Shown: positions 22,348-30,177, counted from the first letter of the stretch. The stretch is DNA of 53,066 nucleotides from Thioalkalivibrio sp. XN8 (GCF_011058255.1 NZ_JAALFH010000042.1:1-53066), one strand, 5' to 3'. Numbers and translations are program-made. The notes: generated by a model not told the origin, from the letters alone.

Positions 22348-22848
22348 TTACTGGCCGGTGCCGCCGGGCGGCACGGGCTCCTCGACCTCGACACCGCGTT
22401 CACGGGCCCGCAGCTGCATCTCTTCGCGGTGACGCGCCCGGATCTGCTCACGCTCCTGCTCGGAGCCGGCGGTCCGGATCTGCTCGCGATAGCGGTTGCG
22501 CTCCTGCTCGGTCATGAGTTCGCCGCCGTAGATGGCCTTGCCCATGCCGTCCATCATGTGCTCGCGATCACGGTCCTGGTCGCGGTCCTGGTCCTGGTCA
22601 CGGTCCTGCTGCTGCAGCTGGTCCTTGTCCTGGTCCTGCTGCTGCAGGCGGTCCTGGTCGCGCTGCTGCACCTGCTCGCCTTTCATCATCTGCTCGCGCG
22701 ACTGCATGCGCTCCATCTGCCGTTCCTGGGTCGACTGGCCGGTCCGGGCGGGCTCGCCCTTGCCCTGGCCCTGCTGGGCCAGCACCGGAAGGGCATAGGC
22801 CGCCAGCACGCCGGCCAGCAACGCCGTCATCAGTCTGTTGAGTTTCAT
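22348..22848 (-). CDS. Secreted Gln/Asp/Arg-rich low-complexity protein
   Basis: 166 residues from ATG 22848, with GGAGGACGGGTA upstream; an ATG 18 bases earlier lacks support. A signal peptide (LLAGVLAAYALPVLAQ) is followed by a highly charged, Gln-rich helical region with repeats of QQQDQDKDQ and DRDQDRDQDR around residues 65-95 and Met-rich segments (ERMQSREQMMKGEQ; REHMMDGMGK). The end is E/R helical and then Pro/Gly-rich. Function unknown; the Met/His content might suit metal binding, which is speculative. First gene of a two-gene operon with the barrel protein. Confidence 0.75.
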   Translation of the reverse strand: MKLNRLMTALLAGVLAAYALPVLAQQGQGKGEPARTGQSTQERQMERMQSREQMMKGEQVQQRDQDRLQQQDQDKDQLQQQDRDQDQDRDQDRDREHMMDGMGKAIYGGELMTEQERNRYREQIRTAGSEQEREQIRARHREEMQLRARERGVEVEEPVPPGGTGQ

Positions 22849-22920
22849 TACCCGTCCTCCATGCAAAGGGCCGGAACTCCGGCCTCAACCCAATGCTGGC
22901 GGTGAAGGCGGCGCCGCGAT

Positions 22921-22938
22921 ATGGGGTGAAGACCCCAC
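22921..22938. promoter_or_regulatory. Putative response-regulator binding site (copy 2)
   Basis: ATGGGGTG-AA-GACCCCAC, an inverted repeat with a two-base centre, lying between the response regulator stop (22955) and the Gln/Asp/Arg-rich gene (start 22848). It matches the perfect copy at 25029 in 14 of 16 arm positions. The 7-2-7 style geometry is that of NarL-family sites. Confidence 0.6.
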
Positions 22939-22954
22939 CCGGGCAGCATGCAGC

Positions 22955-23605
22955 TCAGGGCTCGAGCAGCCCCTCGCGGATGGCAAAGCGGGCCAGTTCG
23001 ACGCGATCGTGGATGTCCAGCTTGTCCATCAGGTGGGTGCAGTGCTGCTCCACCGTCTTTGGGCTGATCGCCATGACCTGGGCTATTTCCTTGTGGCTCA
23101 GGCCGCCGGCGAGATAGCGAAGCGCCTCGAGTTCCCTGGGGCTCAGCTGGTCGAGACGTCCCGCGGCCTGGCCGCCCCCAGGCGCCGCGGCCGGCCGCAT
23201 GCGCTCCCGCACCGCCGGCGAGAAGACGGCCCGGCCGCGGCCCGCCAGCCGCAGCGCGTTGACGATGGTGTCCAGGTGCTCGTGTTTCAGCAGGTAGCCG
23301 GCCGCGCCGGCCTCCAGGACCTGGTCGAGGTAGCGGTCGCGCAGGTGGCCGCTGAGGAACACGATCCGGGTCCCCGGGCTTTGTTCGCCCAACTGCCGGG
23401 CCGCCGCAAAGGGCGAGAGCCCGGGCATGTCGATGTCCAGCACCAGGAGGCGGGCGTCGTGCTCGCGTGCAGCCGCCAGTGCCTCGCCGGCGTCCGCAAC
23501 CTCGGCCACCACCTGGAAGTCGAGCTCCTGCTCCAGCCGCAGCGCCAGCATCTCGCGCAGCACGGCATGGTCGTCGGCCAGCACGACGGTGATGCGCTCG
23601 TTCAT
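22955..23605 (-). CDS. NarL/FixJ-family response regulator
   Basis: 216 residues. The receiver domain (1-120) has LADDH at 9-13, phosphoacceptor Asp57 (LLVLDIDMPGLSP) and LLKHE with the conserved Lys. The LuxR-type HTH lies at about 150-212: LSPRELEALRYLAGGLSHKE, then AISPKTVEQHCTHLMDKL. It overlaps the upstream sensor kinase gene by ATGA, so they form one two-component system. Its probable targets are the two matching inverted repeats that flank the pair. Confidence 0.93.
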   Translation of the reverse strand: MNERITVVLADDHAVLREMLALRLEQELDFQVVAEVADAGEALAAAREHDARLLVLDIDMPGLSPFAAARQLGEQSPGTRIVFLSGHLRDRYLDQVLEAGAAGYLLKHEHLDTIVNALRLAGRGRAVFSPAVRERMRPAAAPGGGQAAGRLDQLSPRELEALRYLAGGLSHKEIAQVMAISPKTVEQHCTHLMDKLDIHDRVELARFAIREGLLEP

Positions 23606-25008
23606 GCCTGTATCCGGGGCAACAGGATGCGCACCCGCGTGCCGCCGCCAGGGTTGGAAGTGATCTCCAGCCGACCGCCGTGGCCGCGCGCGAAGCGCTC
23701 GACCGAGCCCAGGCCCAGCCCGGTGCCCTTGCCCGGCGCCTTGGTCGTGAACAGCGGCGTGCCGGCGCGCTGCAGGGTCGCCGCGTCCATGCCGGGGCCA
23801 GTGTCGATCACGGACAGGCAGGCGTAGCCGTCGGCGCCGGGGCCGCAGCCTGGCGGGAGCCCGGAATCACAGCGCACGAAACGCAGCACGCCGCCCTCGG
23901 GCATGGCGTCGCGGGCGTTGAGGGCGAGGTTGACCAGCGCCTGCCGCAGCTGGCTGGCATCGGCCTCCACCCAGACCTCGCCCTCGACCTGGTCGTCGAA
24001 ATCCAGCCTGAGGTTGGCGGGCATGAGCGGCTCCAGCCAGTCCCGCATTTCGCGCAGCAGCGCACCCAGCTCGACCGGCCGGCGACCCGGCTCTTCCCCG
24101 CGGAGAAACAACAGCAGGTTGTCGGTCAGCTCCTCGCCCTGGCGGATCGCTTGTTCGAGTCCCGCCAGGGCACGCTCGCGCTGGGCCTCTTGGCGGGCCA
24201 TCCCGGCGTAGCCGGCCAGCGCGGCCAGCACGTTGTCGAAATCGTGCGCAATGGTGCCGGACAGCTGGCCCAGCAGCTTCATTTTCTCGGTCTCGCGCAG
24301 CTCGTCCTCGGCCTGGCGGCGGGCCTCGATTTCCGCGCGCAGCAACGCCTTCTCCTGGTCCAGCCGCCGCACGAGCAGCAGCCAGGCGGCGATCGCCAGG
24401 GCGAACAGGACGAGAGCGCCGAACAGGGAGGCGACCTCGTTGCGCGTGAGGCCGGCCTCCCGCGACAGCAGCAGGGCGTGATGGCGGGCGTCGAAGGTAT
24501 TGATAGCCCGGCGCAGCGCGGCCAGCCGGGCCGTGTATTCCTCGCCGGTGATGAGCTCGAAGGCCGCGCGCTCGCGCCCATCCTCCTGGAGCGCCAGGGC
24601 ACGCGCCTCGATGAGGCTGAGTTCTTCGAGGGCGCCGAGGGCCTCGGCCAGCGTCTCGTCGCCCGGGGCCTCGGCCGCCGCCAGGTCGACCACCAGCCCA
24701 CGCAGGCGTTGCTCGGAGTCGGCATGGCGAGCCAGCCAGCCCGCGTCGCCGGTGGCGATGGCCAGCTGGGCCGTGCGCTGGATCTCGGCTTCCAGGTCCC
24801 ACAGCGCTTCCTTGATGGCGGCGGCCTCGGCATGGGACGCCTGGAGCTCGCGCAGGACGATAGCCGCCGAGATAGCGTGCCAGGCCAGCCACCCGACCAT
24901 GGCCACGGCCGCGACCATGGCGGCCACCCGCCACGTCCGCGTCCCCAGGTTCCAAGCTCCTTGCTCGGCCACCCGGGACGATCCGCTGTCCCGGCGCAAC
25001 ACTGGCAC
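23602..25008 (-). CDS. Membrane-bound sensor histidine kinase
   Basis: 468 residues from a GTG start. Transmembrane helices at about 27-50 and 192-213 enclose a periplasmic all-helical sensor domain of about 140 residues, resembling CHASE3/4HB types. Then comes a coiled linker (RAEIEARRQAEDELRETEKM), HisKA with GTIAHDFDNVLAALAGYAGM (His255), N box LVNLALNARDAMPEGG, and G boxes DTGPGMD and GKGTGLGLG. It would phosphorylate the co-encoded NarL-type regulator. The sensed signal is unknown. Confidence 0.92.
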   Translation of the reverse strand: MPVLRRDSGSSRVAEQGAWNLGTRTWRVAAMVAAVAMVGWLAWHAISAAIVLRELQASHAEAAAIKEALWDLEAEIQRTAQLAIATGDAGWLARHADSEQRLRGLVVDLAAAEAPGDETLAEALGALEELSLIEARALALQEDGRERAAFELITGEEYTARLAALRRAINTFDARHHALLLSREAGLTRNEVASLFGALVLFALAIAAWLLLVRRLDQEKALLRAEIEARRQAEDELRETEKMKLLGQLSGTIAHDFDNVLAALAGYAGMARQEAQRERALAGLEQAIRQGEELTDNLLLFLRGEEPGRRPVELGALLREMRDWLEPLMPANLRLDFDDQVEGEVWVEADASQLRQALVNLALNARDAMPEGGVLRFVRCDSGLPPGCGPGADGYACLSVIDTGPGMDAATLQRAGTPLFTTKAPGKGTGLGLGSVERFARGHGGRLEITSNPGGGTRVRILLPRIQA

Positions 25009-25028
25009 CGCCTGAGTCTAGCACCGGG

Positions 25029-25046
25029 ATGGGGTGTTCACCCCAT
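25029..25046. promoter_or_regulatory. Putative response-regulator binding site (copy 1, perfect inverted repeat)
   Basis: ATGGGGTG-TT-CACCCCAT, perfect arms of 8 bp around two bases, in the 116-bp divergent gap between the sensor kinase (GTG at 25008) and the glycine-rich secreted protein (ATG at 25125). A TATACA hexamer at 25071-25076 would place the site about 45 bases upstream of a transcription start, suitable for activation of the plus-strand gene. Confidence 0.65.
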
Positions 25047-25124
25047 GGCGACCCCGGTCGTGGAGACCCATATACAGGAGGCAGGGCGAAGCTCGCCCTG
25101 GGCGGAACACGGAGGTAAGCAGTC

Positions 25125-26426
25125 ATGTTGGGGGCAAGAAAAATCCTGTTGGTACTGGTGGCCGGACTGGCCGCCTCGCTGGCGCTCGCCGGCCCTGGTG
25201 GCGGTGGCGGCGGTAAAGGCGGTGGCGGCGGCGGCGGCCCGGGCGGCGGCGGTGGCGGCGACGGCAGCGGCAAGCCCGGCGCCACGGTCGACGACTTCTA
25301 CGGCGACATGGCGTTGGTCGATCGCGACGTCGACGGCGTGCCGATCCTGGCCTGGGGTCTCGGGCCGAAGGACAAGTACATGTGGGTGCGCGCGCCGATC
25401 GTCTTCCCGGACAAGCTGGGCACGACGGAGTGCCCGCTGACGGCGGAGGAACTGGATTTGCTCGCGGCAGATCCATCCTCGGACTACGTGATCCTCGGCA
25501 CCGGCTCGGTCTACGCCGAGCTCGGCATCGACGCCTATCGCATCCCCCTGGTCGACGGCGAGGTCCCCGAGAGCTCCGCGGGCTGCGTCACCGAGGCCGA
25601 CTTCGGCCGCCTGAGCGCGGTCCGGTCGCCGCCCAAGGTGCTGGACGCCGCGCTGCTCGAACTGGTGACCACGCTGAGCACCGAAGCCGCAGTCGTCGGC
25701 CTGGACGAGGCCGGTCGGGTGATGGTGACGTACGAGGAAGACGACTTGACGGTGGTGAAAACCATCGATGCGCCACGCGAGAACCTCGCGGGCTTCGAGC
25801 GCCTGCTGGAGACGGCCGGGCTCTCGCATCCCGAAGTGAACGGGGGCGCCGGGGTGGAAGACCTGCTGCCGGAGCGGCCGGATCGCTCGGGTGACGTGGC
25901 GCTCAGGCGCCTCGACCGCGCCGCGGCGATGTTCGGGGCGGCGGCCGACAAGTTCCATCCCATGGGACTGGACGAACTGATGTACGTGGTCGCCTTGATG
26001 GAGATCGGCGACGACATGACCGCCGAGGCGAAGGGCATCTTCGGCGAGCCGAACATCGGCCAGGAAGAGGGCAAGACGCCGTTCCTCTACTTCGACTTCT
26101 CGACTTTCAGCTACGACCGCGCGGCCACCTATGCCGGCGACGTGTGCTACCTGAAGGTGATGAACGTCAGCGGGACCGATCCCGCCGTCGTGACGGCCGA
26201 AGTGGTCAGCGAGCCGATCCTGCAGGTGGTCTTCCCGGCACTGCCGGAAGGCGCGGCATACCCAGCGGGCGGCTTTTTCGCAGGCGCCGGCGATGGCTAC
26301 AGCTACACGGGCTTCATCGGCAGTAACGCCTGGGGCTTCTCCCGGGCAGTGGACGACGCGCGCGCGGTGATCAACTGGGTGCACGAGAATCCGATGCCGG
26401 TCGAACTGCTTGAGTATTGCCCGTAG
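25125..26426 (+). CDS. Secreted protein with glycine-rich N-terminus, unknown function
   Basis: 433 residues with a good ribosome binding site (ACGGAGGT). The signal peptide (ILLVLVAGLAASLALA) is followed at once by a poly-glycine stretch with single Lys, Pro and Asp residues (about 23-50), then a globular domain of about 380 residues. It contains DFYGDMALVDRDVDGVPIL, Cys residues in TECPLT, SAGCVT, GDVCYL and the terminal EYCP, and aromatic/acidic loops (FLYFDFSTFSYD). I do not recognise the fold. It faces the two-component system across the operator at 25029, so it is a likely regulon member. The hairpin AGGGCGA-AGC-TCGCCCT (25083-25099) lies in its leader. Confidence 0.75.
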   Translation: MLGARKILLVLVAGLAASLALAGPGGGGGGKGGGGGGGPGGGGGGDGSGKPGATVDDFYGDMALVDRDVDGVPILAWGLGPKDKYMWVRAPIVFPDKLGTTECPLTAEELDLLAADPSSDYVILGTGSVYAELGIDAYRIPLVDGEVPESSAGCVTEADFGRLSAVRSPPKVLDAALLELVTTLSTEAAVVGLDEAGRVMVTYEEDDLTVVKTIDAPRENLAGFERLLETAGLSHPEVNGGAGVEDLLPERPDRSGDVALRRLDRAAAMFGAAADKFHPMGLDELMYVVALMEIGDDMTAEAKGIFGEPNIGQEEGKTPFLYFDFSTFSYDRAATYAGDVCYLKVMNVSGTDPAVVTAEVVSEPILQVVFPALPEGAAYPAGGFFAGAGDGYSYTGFIGSNAWGFSRAVDDARAVINWVHENPMPVELLEYCP

Positions 26427-26441
26427 CGGGAACTGATATCC

Positions 26442-26498
26442 CCCCGGGGGCAAGCCCCGGGGCAACGAAGAAGGCGGCTCGCCTCACGGCGGGCCGCC
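26442..26498 (+). promoter_or_regulatory. Tandem strong hairpins in the leader of the His-rich secreted protein
   Basis: CCCCGGGG-GCAAG-CCCCGGGG (26442-26462) is followed by a second hairpin with an 11-bp stem and TCAC loop (26473-26498; outer arms GGCGGC and GCCGCC). The first may end transcription of the upstream gene despite lacking a T tract. The second lies 22 bases before the next start codon. Confidence 0.45.
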
Positions 26499-26520
26499 GA
26501 CGGCAACAGGGGGGCAAACG

Positions 26521-27198
26521 ATGAACAGCTTACTCAGGACTTGCGCGATGCTGCTGGCCTGCGCGGCGGCGGCGACGCTCGCGGCGCCGGCCTACGGCCA
26601 GGTGGTGCGCGAAGCCGATGTCCGCTCGCTGGCCGGCGTGCTGGATCCGGTGGCGAACACGGCGGATGACTTCATCTTCGCCAGCAGCGGCCGCGAAGTG
26701 CTGTTCGCCGACCTGGACAGCGAGATCTTCCAGGTGCAGGGACGGCGCGGCGGCGACCATGGCGATGAGCACGAGACCGCCATCGCCGCCAGCAGCTCGG
26801 GCGGCTCCAGCCACGAGGACGGCAGCAGCCACGAGGAAGGCGACGGTTGCGGCGGGGCCGGCGGCCCGGGCGGCCTCTGCCTGCAGGTGATCGACGCTGC
26901 CGGCACCATCATCTGCTGGGCGGACCGGCCGCTGCGGCCGGGCTGGCAGCGCGACCCCGCGCTGGCATGCCCGTTGCCGGACTACGGCAGCCGGCGGCCC
27001 GAGCAGTACACCTTGCGCGTCAGCCTGAAGACCGGCGGTTGCGGGCCGGGCGGCAGCGGCGGCCACGACCACGAGGTCGGGCTGGCGACGGCCAGTGCCC
27101 CGACCGGCGGCGACGCGACGCCCTACGTGCTGAACTGGAGCCTGCGGCGGATCGCCCGGGACGGCCGGCTGGCCAACCAGGCGGTGCGCCAGGACTAG
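26521..27198 (+). CDS. Secreted protein with His/Glu-rich segments, unknown function
   Basis: 225 residues. Signal peptide (LLACAAAATLAAPAYG). The middle is low-complexity with His, Asp and Glu (GGDHGDEHET; SSHEDGSSHEEGDG at about 95-108) and Gly/Cys (CGGAGGPGGLC), and a later GGHDHEVG. Between them are beta-rich segments (LCLQVIDAAGTIICWAD; QYTLRVSLKTGGCG). Metal binding through the His/Glu clusters is plausible but unproven. It ends convergently with the Fur-family gene, the two stop codons sharing CTAG. It follows the Gly-rich secreted gene by 94 bp containing strong hairpins. Confidence 0.72.
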   Translation: MNSLLRTCAMLLACAAAATLAAPAYGQVVREADVRSLAGVLDPVANTADDFIFASSGREVLFADLDSEIFQVQGRRGGDHGDEHETAIAASSSGGSSHEDGSSHEEGDGCGGAGGPGGLCLQVIDAAGTIICWADRPLRPGWQRDPALACPLPDYGSRRPEQYTLRVSLKTGGCGPGGSGGHDHEVGLATASAPTGGDATPYVLNWSLRRIARDGRLANQAVRQD

Positions 27199-27848
27199 GG
27201 CTCGTTGCCCGGGCCCCGCACGCGGAACACCAGCTGGACGCCCTCGAGGCGGACGCCCGCAGGCAGCTCGGGGACGCCGCTGATCCAGGCCTGTTCGGGG
27301 CTCAGGTCCGACAGTTCGCCGGTGTCGACGTTGTAGACATGCGGGTGGGGCGTGGTCACGGTGTCGTAGAAGACCACGCCCCCGCCGAGTTCGAGCACCT
27401 GCAAGAGGTCCCACTCGGCGAATTCCTTCAGGGTGCGGTTGACGGTGTTCCAGGTGTACTTGCGGCCGGTGCGGGCGAGCTCGGCGATCACCTCCTCGGT
27501 GGTGACGTGGCGCGGCTGGCCCAGCAGCAGGCCCGCGACGGCCCGCCGCACCGGGGTCGGGCGCAGGCCGTGCTCCCGCAGTTTCGGGTCCCAGTCCTTG
27601 GGACCGGTCCTGGGGACAGTCCCCAGGACCGGCCCTGCCTCCTTCTCGAGGTCATGGGCGAGCAGGAACAGCCGCCAGGCGCTGGACTTGGGACAGGGGT
27701 AGCGGCCGGTGTCGAGGCCGAGACGCTGGCAAAGCCGGCAGGCGACGTCGCCGGTCCAGTGCCGGCACAGGCCGGAGGGATGCGCCAGGCGCAGCTCGGC
27801 ATCGCCGCCGCTGCGCTGGACTTCGAGTTGCCACTGGTTGGAAGGCAT
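27195..27848 (-). CDS. Fur-superfamily regulator, Irr-like, with Cys-rich N-terminal extension
   Basis: 217 residues, much longer than the usual 140-150. Residues about 89-190 are a Fur domain: REHGLRPTPVRRAVAGLLL, TTEEVIAELARTGRKYTWNT and VNRTLKEFAEWDLLQVLEL. The metal/heme-binding region reads TPHPHVYNVDTGELSDL, as in Irr, and lacks the CxxC zinc site of Fur. The N-terminal 70 residues hold Cys28, Cys37, Cys40 and Cys52 and are unfamiliar. Residues 72-83 (GPVLGTVPRTGP) joining the two parts are encoded by a palindromic element (27600-27635). The gene has its own promoter carrying a Fur-box-like sequence, so iron control is likely. Confidence 0.82.
   Translation of the reverse strand: MPSNQWQLEVQRSGGDAELRLAHPSGLCRHWTGDVACRLCQRLGLDTGRYPCPKSSAWRLFLLAHDLEKEAGPVLGTVPRTGPKDWDPKLREHGLRPTPVRRAVAGLLLGQPRHVTTEEVIAELARTGRKYTWNTVNRTLKEFAEWDLLQVLELGGGVVFYDTVTTPHPHVYNVDTGELSDLSPEQAWISGVPELPAGVRLEGVQLVFRVRGPGNEP
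27600..27635. repeat. Palindromic element, middle-length form, inside the Fur-family gene
   Basis: 36 bp: GGGACCGGTCCT, then GGGGACAGTCCCC, then AGGACCGGCCC. It is an inverted repeat with one mismatch. It lacks one of the two inner units present in the yggS copy. It encodes GPVLGTVPRTGP on the minus strand. Confidence 0.85.
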
Positions 27849-27878
27849 GGAGGACTCCGGGCTCAGGCTTGCCCGCAG

Positions 27879-27906
27879 TCTATATGCGAATGATTCCTAT
27901 TTGCAA
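27879..27906 (-). promoter_or_regulatory. Promoter with Fur-box-like operator for the Irr-like gene
   Basis: On the minus strand TTGCAA (27906-27901), 16 bases, then TATAGA (27884-27879). The spacer lies inside GCAAATAGGAATCATTCGCA (27904-27885), which is very close to gammaproteobacterial Fur boxes of the GATAATnATTATC type. Binding would block the promoter. Confidence 0.65.
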
Positions 27907-27914
27907 GCAGGCAA

Positions 27915-29024
27915 TCAGCCGAAGTTGATCCGGGCCTCCAGGTCGACCGCGGAATCGGCGTAGGCCAGGGCGCGCTCGAGGTCGATGACGCCTTCCTTGT
28001 AGAGCTTGTACAGCGACATGTCGAAGCTCTGCATGTCGCCCTGGGAAGTCTCGCGCAGCGCCTGCTTGATGCCCCCGATGTCGCCCTGGAGCATCAGGTC
28101 GGCGATATGCGGCGTGTTCAGCAGCACCTCGACCGCCGCGACGCGCTTGCCGCCCTTCCCGATCACCAGCCGCTGGGCGATCACCGCGGAGAGGTAGTGC
28201 GACAGGTCCATCAGCACCTGCCGATGCTGGGCCTGGGGAAACATGTTGATGATGCGGTCGAGCGTCTCGGAGGCGTTGTTGGCGTGCAGCGTGGCGATGC
28301 ACAGGTGGCCGGTGCCCGCCAGCGTGATGGCCGTCGCCATGGTCTCCTCGTCGCGGATCTCGCCGATCAGCACCACGTCCGGCGCGCAGCGCATCGCGCT
28401 CTTGAGCGCCCGGGCGTAGGACAGCGTGTCCAGGCCGAGCTCGCGCTGGTTGACGATGGAGCGCTTGTTCGAGTGGAGGAACTCGATCGGGTCCTCGATG
28501 GTGATGATGTGGTCGCTGGCCGACTCGTTGCGATGATTGATCATCGCCGCCAGCGTGGTGGACTTGCCCGAGCCGGTCGCGCCCACCATCAGGATCAGGC
28601 CGCGCTTCTTCAGCGACAGGTCGGCGAGCACCCGCGGCAGCCCGAGGTCCTCGAGCCGCGGCATCTCCAGCGTGATGTAGCGCAGCACCATGGCGTAATT
28701 GCCGCGCTGCTTGAAGACGTTGGCGCGGAAGCGGCCGAGGCCGTGCTCCGAGATGGCGAAATCGATCTCCATCTCGCGCGCCACGTGGCGCTTCTGCTCC
28801 TCGTCCATCACCGAGAGCGCGATCTGGTTCACCAGGTCGACCGTGAGGATTTCCTTCCCCACCGGCATGATCTGGCCCTCGATCTTGATCTTGATCGGCG
28901 CATGGGGCGTGAAAAAGAGGTCGGACGCCCCCTTGTCCGCCATCAGCTTCAGGTATGGCTTGAGGTTGAACACCGACGGCCGCGGGGGCGCCGTGATGTC
29001 CCCCGTTTCAGAGGTCCTTGCCAT
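27915..29024 (-). CDS. PilT/PilU-family ATPase (third paralogue)
   Basis: 369 residues. N-terminal PAS-like domain (KPYLKLMADKGASDLFFTPH), Walker A GATGSGKST at 148-156, Asp box IITIEDPIEFLH, Walker B VVLIGEIRDEETM, His box GHLCIATLHANN. The C-terminus has the retraction-ATPase elements. It is closer to PilU (GHLCIATLHANNASE) than to PilT and lacks the PilT signature AIRNLIREGK, having HIADLMLQGDIGG. The start overlaps pilU by 17 bp, so it belongs to a pilT-pilU-pilX operon. It probably modulates pilus retraction as an accessory ATPase. Confidence 0.9.
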   Translation of the reverse strand: MARTSETGDITAPPRPSVFNLKPYLKLMADKGASDLFFTPHAPIKIKIEGQIMPVGKEILTVDLVNQIALSVMDEEQKRHVAREMEIDFAISEHGLGRFRANVFKQRGNYAMVLRYITLEMPRLEDLGLPRVLADLSLKKRGLILMVGATGSGKSTTLAAMINHRNESASDHIITIEDPIEFLHSNKRSIVNQRELGLDTLSYARALKSAMRCAPDVVLIGEIRDEETMATAITLAGTGHLCIATLHANNASETLDRIINMFPQAQHRQVLMDLSHYLSAVIAQRLVIGKGGKRVAAVEVLLNTPHIADLMLQGDIGGIKQALRETSQGDMQSFDMSLYKLYKEGVIDLERALAYADSAVDLEARINFG

Positions 29025-30177
29025 AGTGCTGCGTCTTCTGGTCTTCGGCCAGGCGGAGGCTTTCGGAACCCTCGTCGTGCGCCTTGAAGTCCCGCTTGCT
29101 CTCGAGCTTGATGCGCAGGCGCAGCTCGTTGCGGGAATCGGCGTTGCGCAGGGCGTCTTCGTAGGAAATCTTGCCGTCCTCGAACAGGTCGAACAGGGCC
29201 TGGTCGAAGGTCTTCATGCCCAGGCGGGTGGAGCGCGCCATCACTTCCTTGATGCCCGTGACCTCGCCCTTGAAGATGAGGTCCGAGATCAGGGGCGAGG
29301 CCAGCATGATCTCCATCGCCGCGATCCGGCCGGAGCCGCTGGAGCGCGGCAGCAGGCGCTGGGCGATGATGCCCTTGATGTTCAGCGACATGTCCATCAG
29401 CAGCTGGTCGCGCTTCTCCTCGGGGAAGAAGTTGATCACGCGGTCCAGGGCCTGGTTGGCGCTGTTGGCATGGAGCGTGGCCAGGCAGAGGTGGCCCGTC
29501 TCGGCGAACTGGATCCCGTACTCCATGGTGTCGCGGTCACGGATCTCGCCGATCAGGATCACGTTCGGCGCCTGGCGCAGGGTGTTCTTCAGCGCCACGT
29601 GCCAGGAGTCGGTATCGATGCCGACCTCGCGCTGGGTGACGATGCAGTTGCGGTGGGTGTGCACGTACTCCACCGGGTCCTCGATGGTGACGATGTGGCC
29701 CTTGGAGTTCTCGTTGCGGTAGCCGACCATGGCCGCCAGCGTGGTGGACTTGCCGCTGCCGGTGCCGCCGACCACCAGCACCAGGCCGCGCTGGGTCATC
29801 GCCACGTCCTTCAGGATGGGCGGCAGCTCCAGCTCCTCGATGGTCGGGATGGTGGTGTTGATGGTGCGCAGCACCGCGCCGGCCATGTTCTGCTGGATGA
29901 AGGCGCTGACGCGGAAGCGGCCGATGCGCGGCGGCGCGATGGCGAAGTTGCACTCCTTGGTGGCGTCGAACTCGCGCGTCTGCTTGTCGTTCATGATCGA
30001 GCGGACCAGCGCGGCGCTCTGCTGCGGCGTCAGCGGCTGGTCGGTCACCGGCTTCACCCGGCCGTCGACCTTCATGGCCGGCGGGAAGCCGGCGGTGAGG
30101 AACAGGTCCGAGCCGTTGACCTGCACCAGCTTGCGCAGCAGCTCGTGGATGAAGCGGATAGCCTGGTCGCGTTCCAT
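29008..30177 (-). CDS. pilU: PilU: accessory type IV pilus retraction ATPase
   Basis: 389 residues from ATG 30177, which shares a base with the pilT stop; a longer frame to 30258 runs through pilT and is unlikely. Walker A GGTGSGKST (137-145), Asp box IVTIEDPVEYVH, Walker B VILIGEIRDRDTM, His box GHLCLATLHANSANQALD. The long charged C-tail and overall pattern (RFRVSAFIQQNM; LKNTLRQAPNVI) match PilU of P. aeruginosa. PilU works with PilT in forceful retraction. Confidence 0.94.
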   Translation of the reverse strand: MERDQAIRFIHELLRKLVQVNGSDLFLTAGFPPAMKVDGRVKPVTDQPLTPQQSAALVRSIMNDKQTREFDATKECNFAIAPPRIGRFRVSAFIQQNMAGAVLRTINTTIPTIEELELPPILKDVAMTQRGLVLVVGGTGSGKSTTLAAMVGYRNENSKGHIVTIEDPVEYVHTHRNCIVTQREVGIDTDSWHVALKNTLRQAPNVILIGEIRDRDTMEYGIQFAETGHLCLATLHANSANQALDRVINFFPEEKRDQLLMDMSLNIKGIIAQRLLPRSSGSGRIAAMEIMLASPLISDLIFKGEVTGIKEVMARSTRLGMKTFDQALFDLFEDGKISYEDALRNADSRNELRLRIKLESKRDFKAHDEGSESLRLAEDQKTQHYGKDL

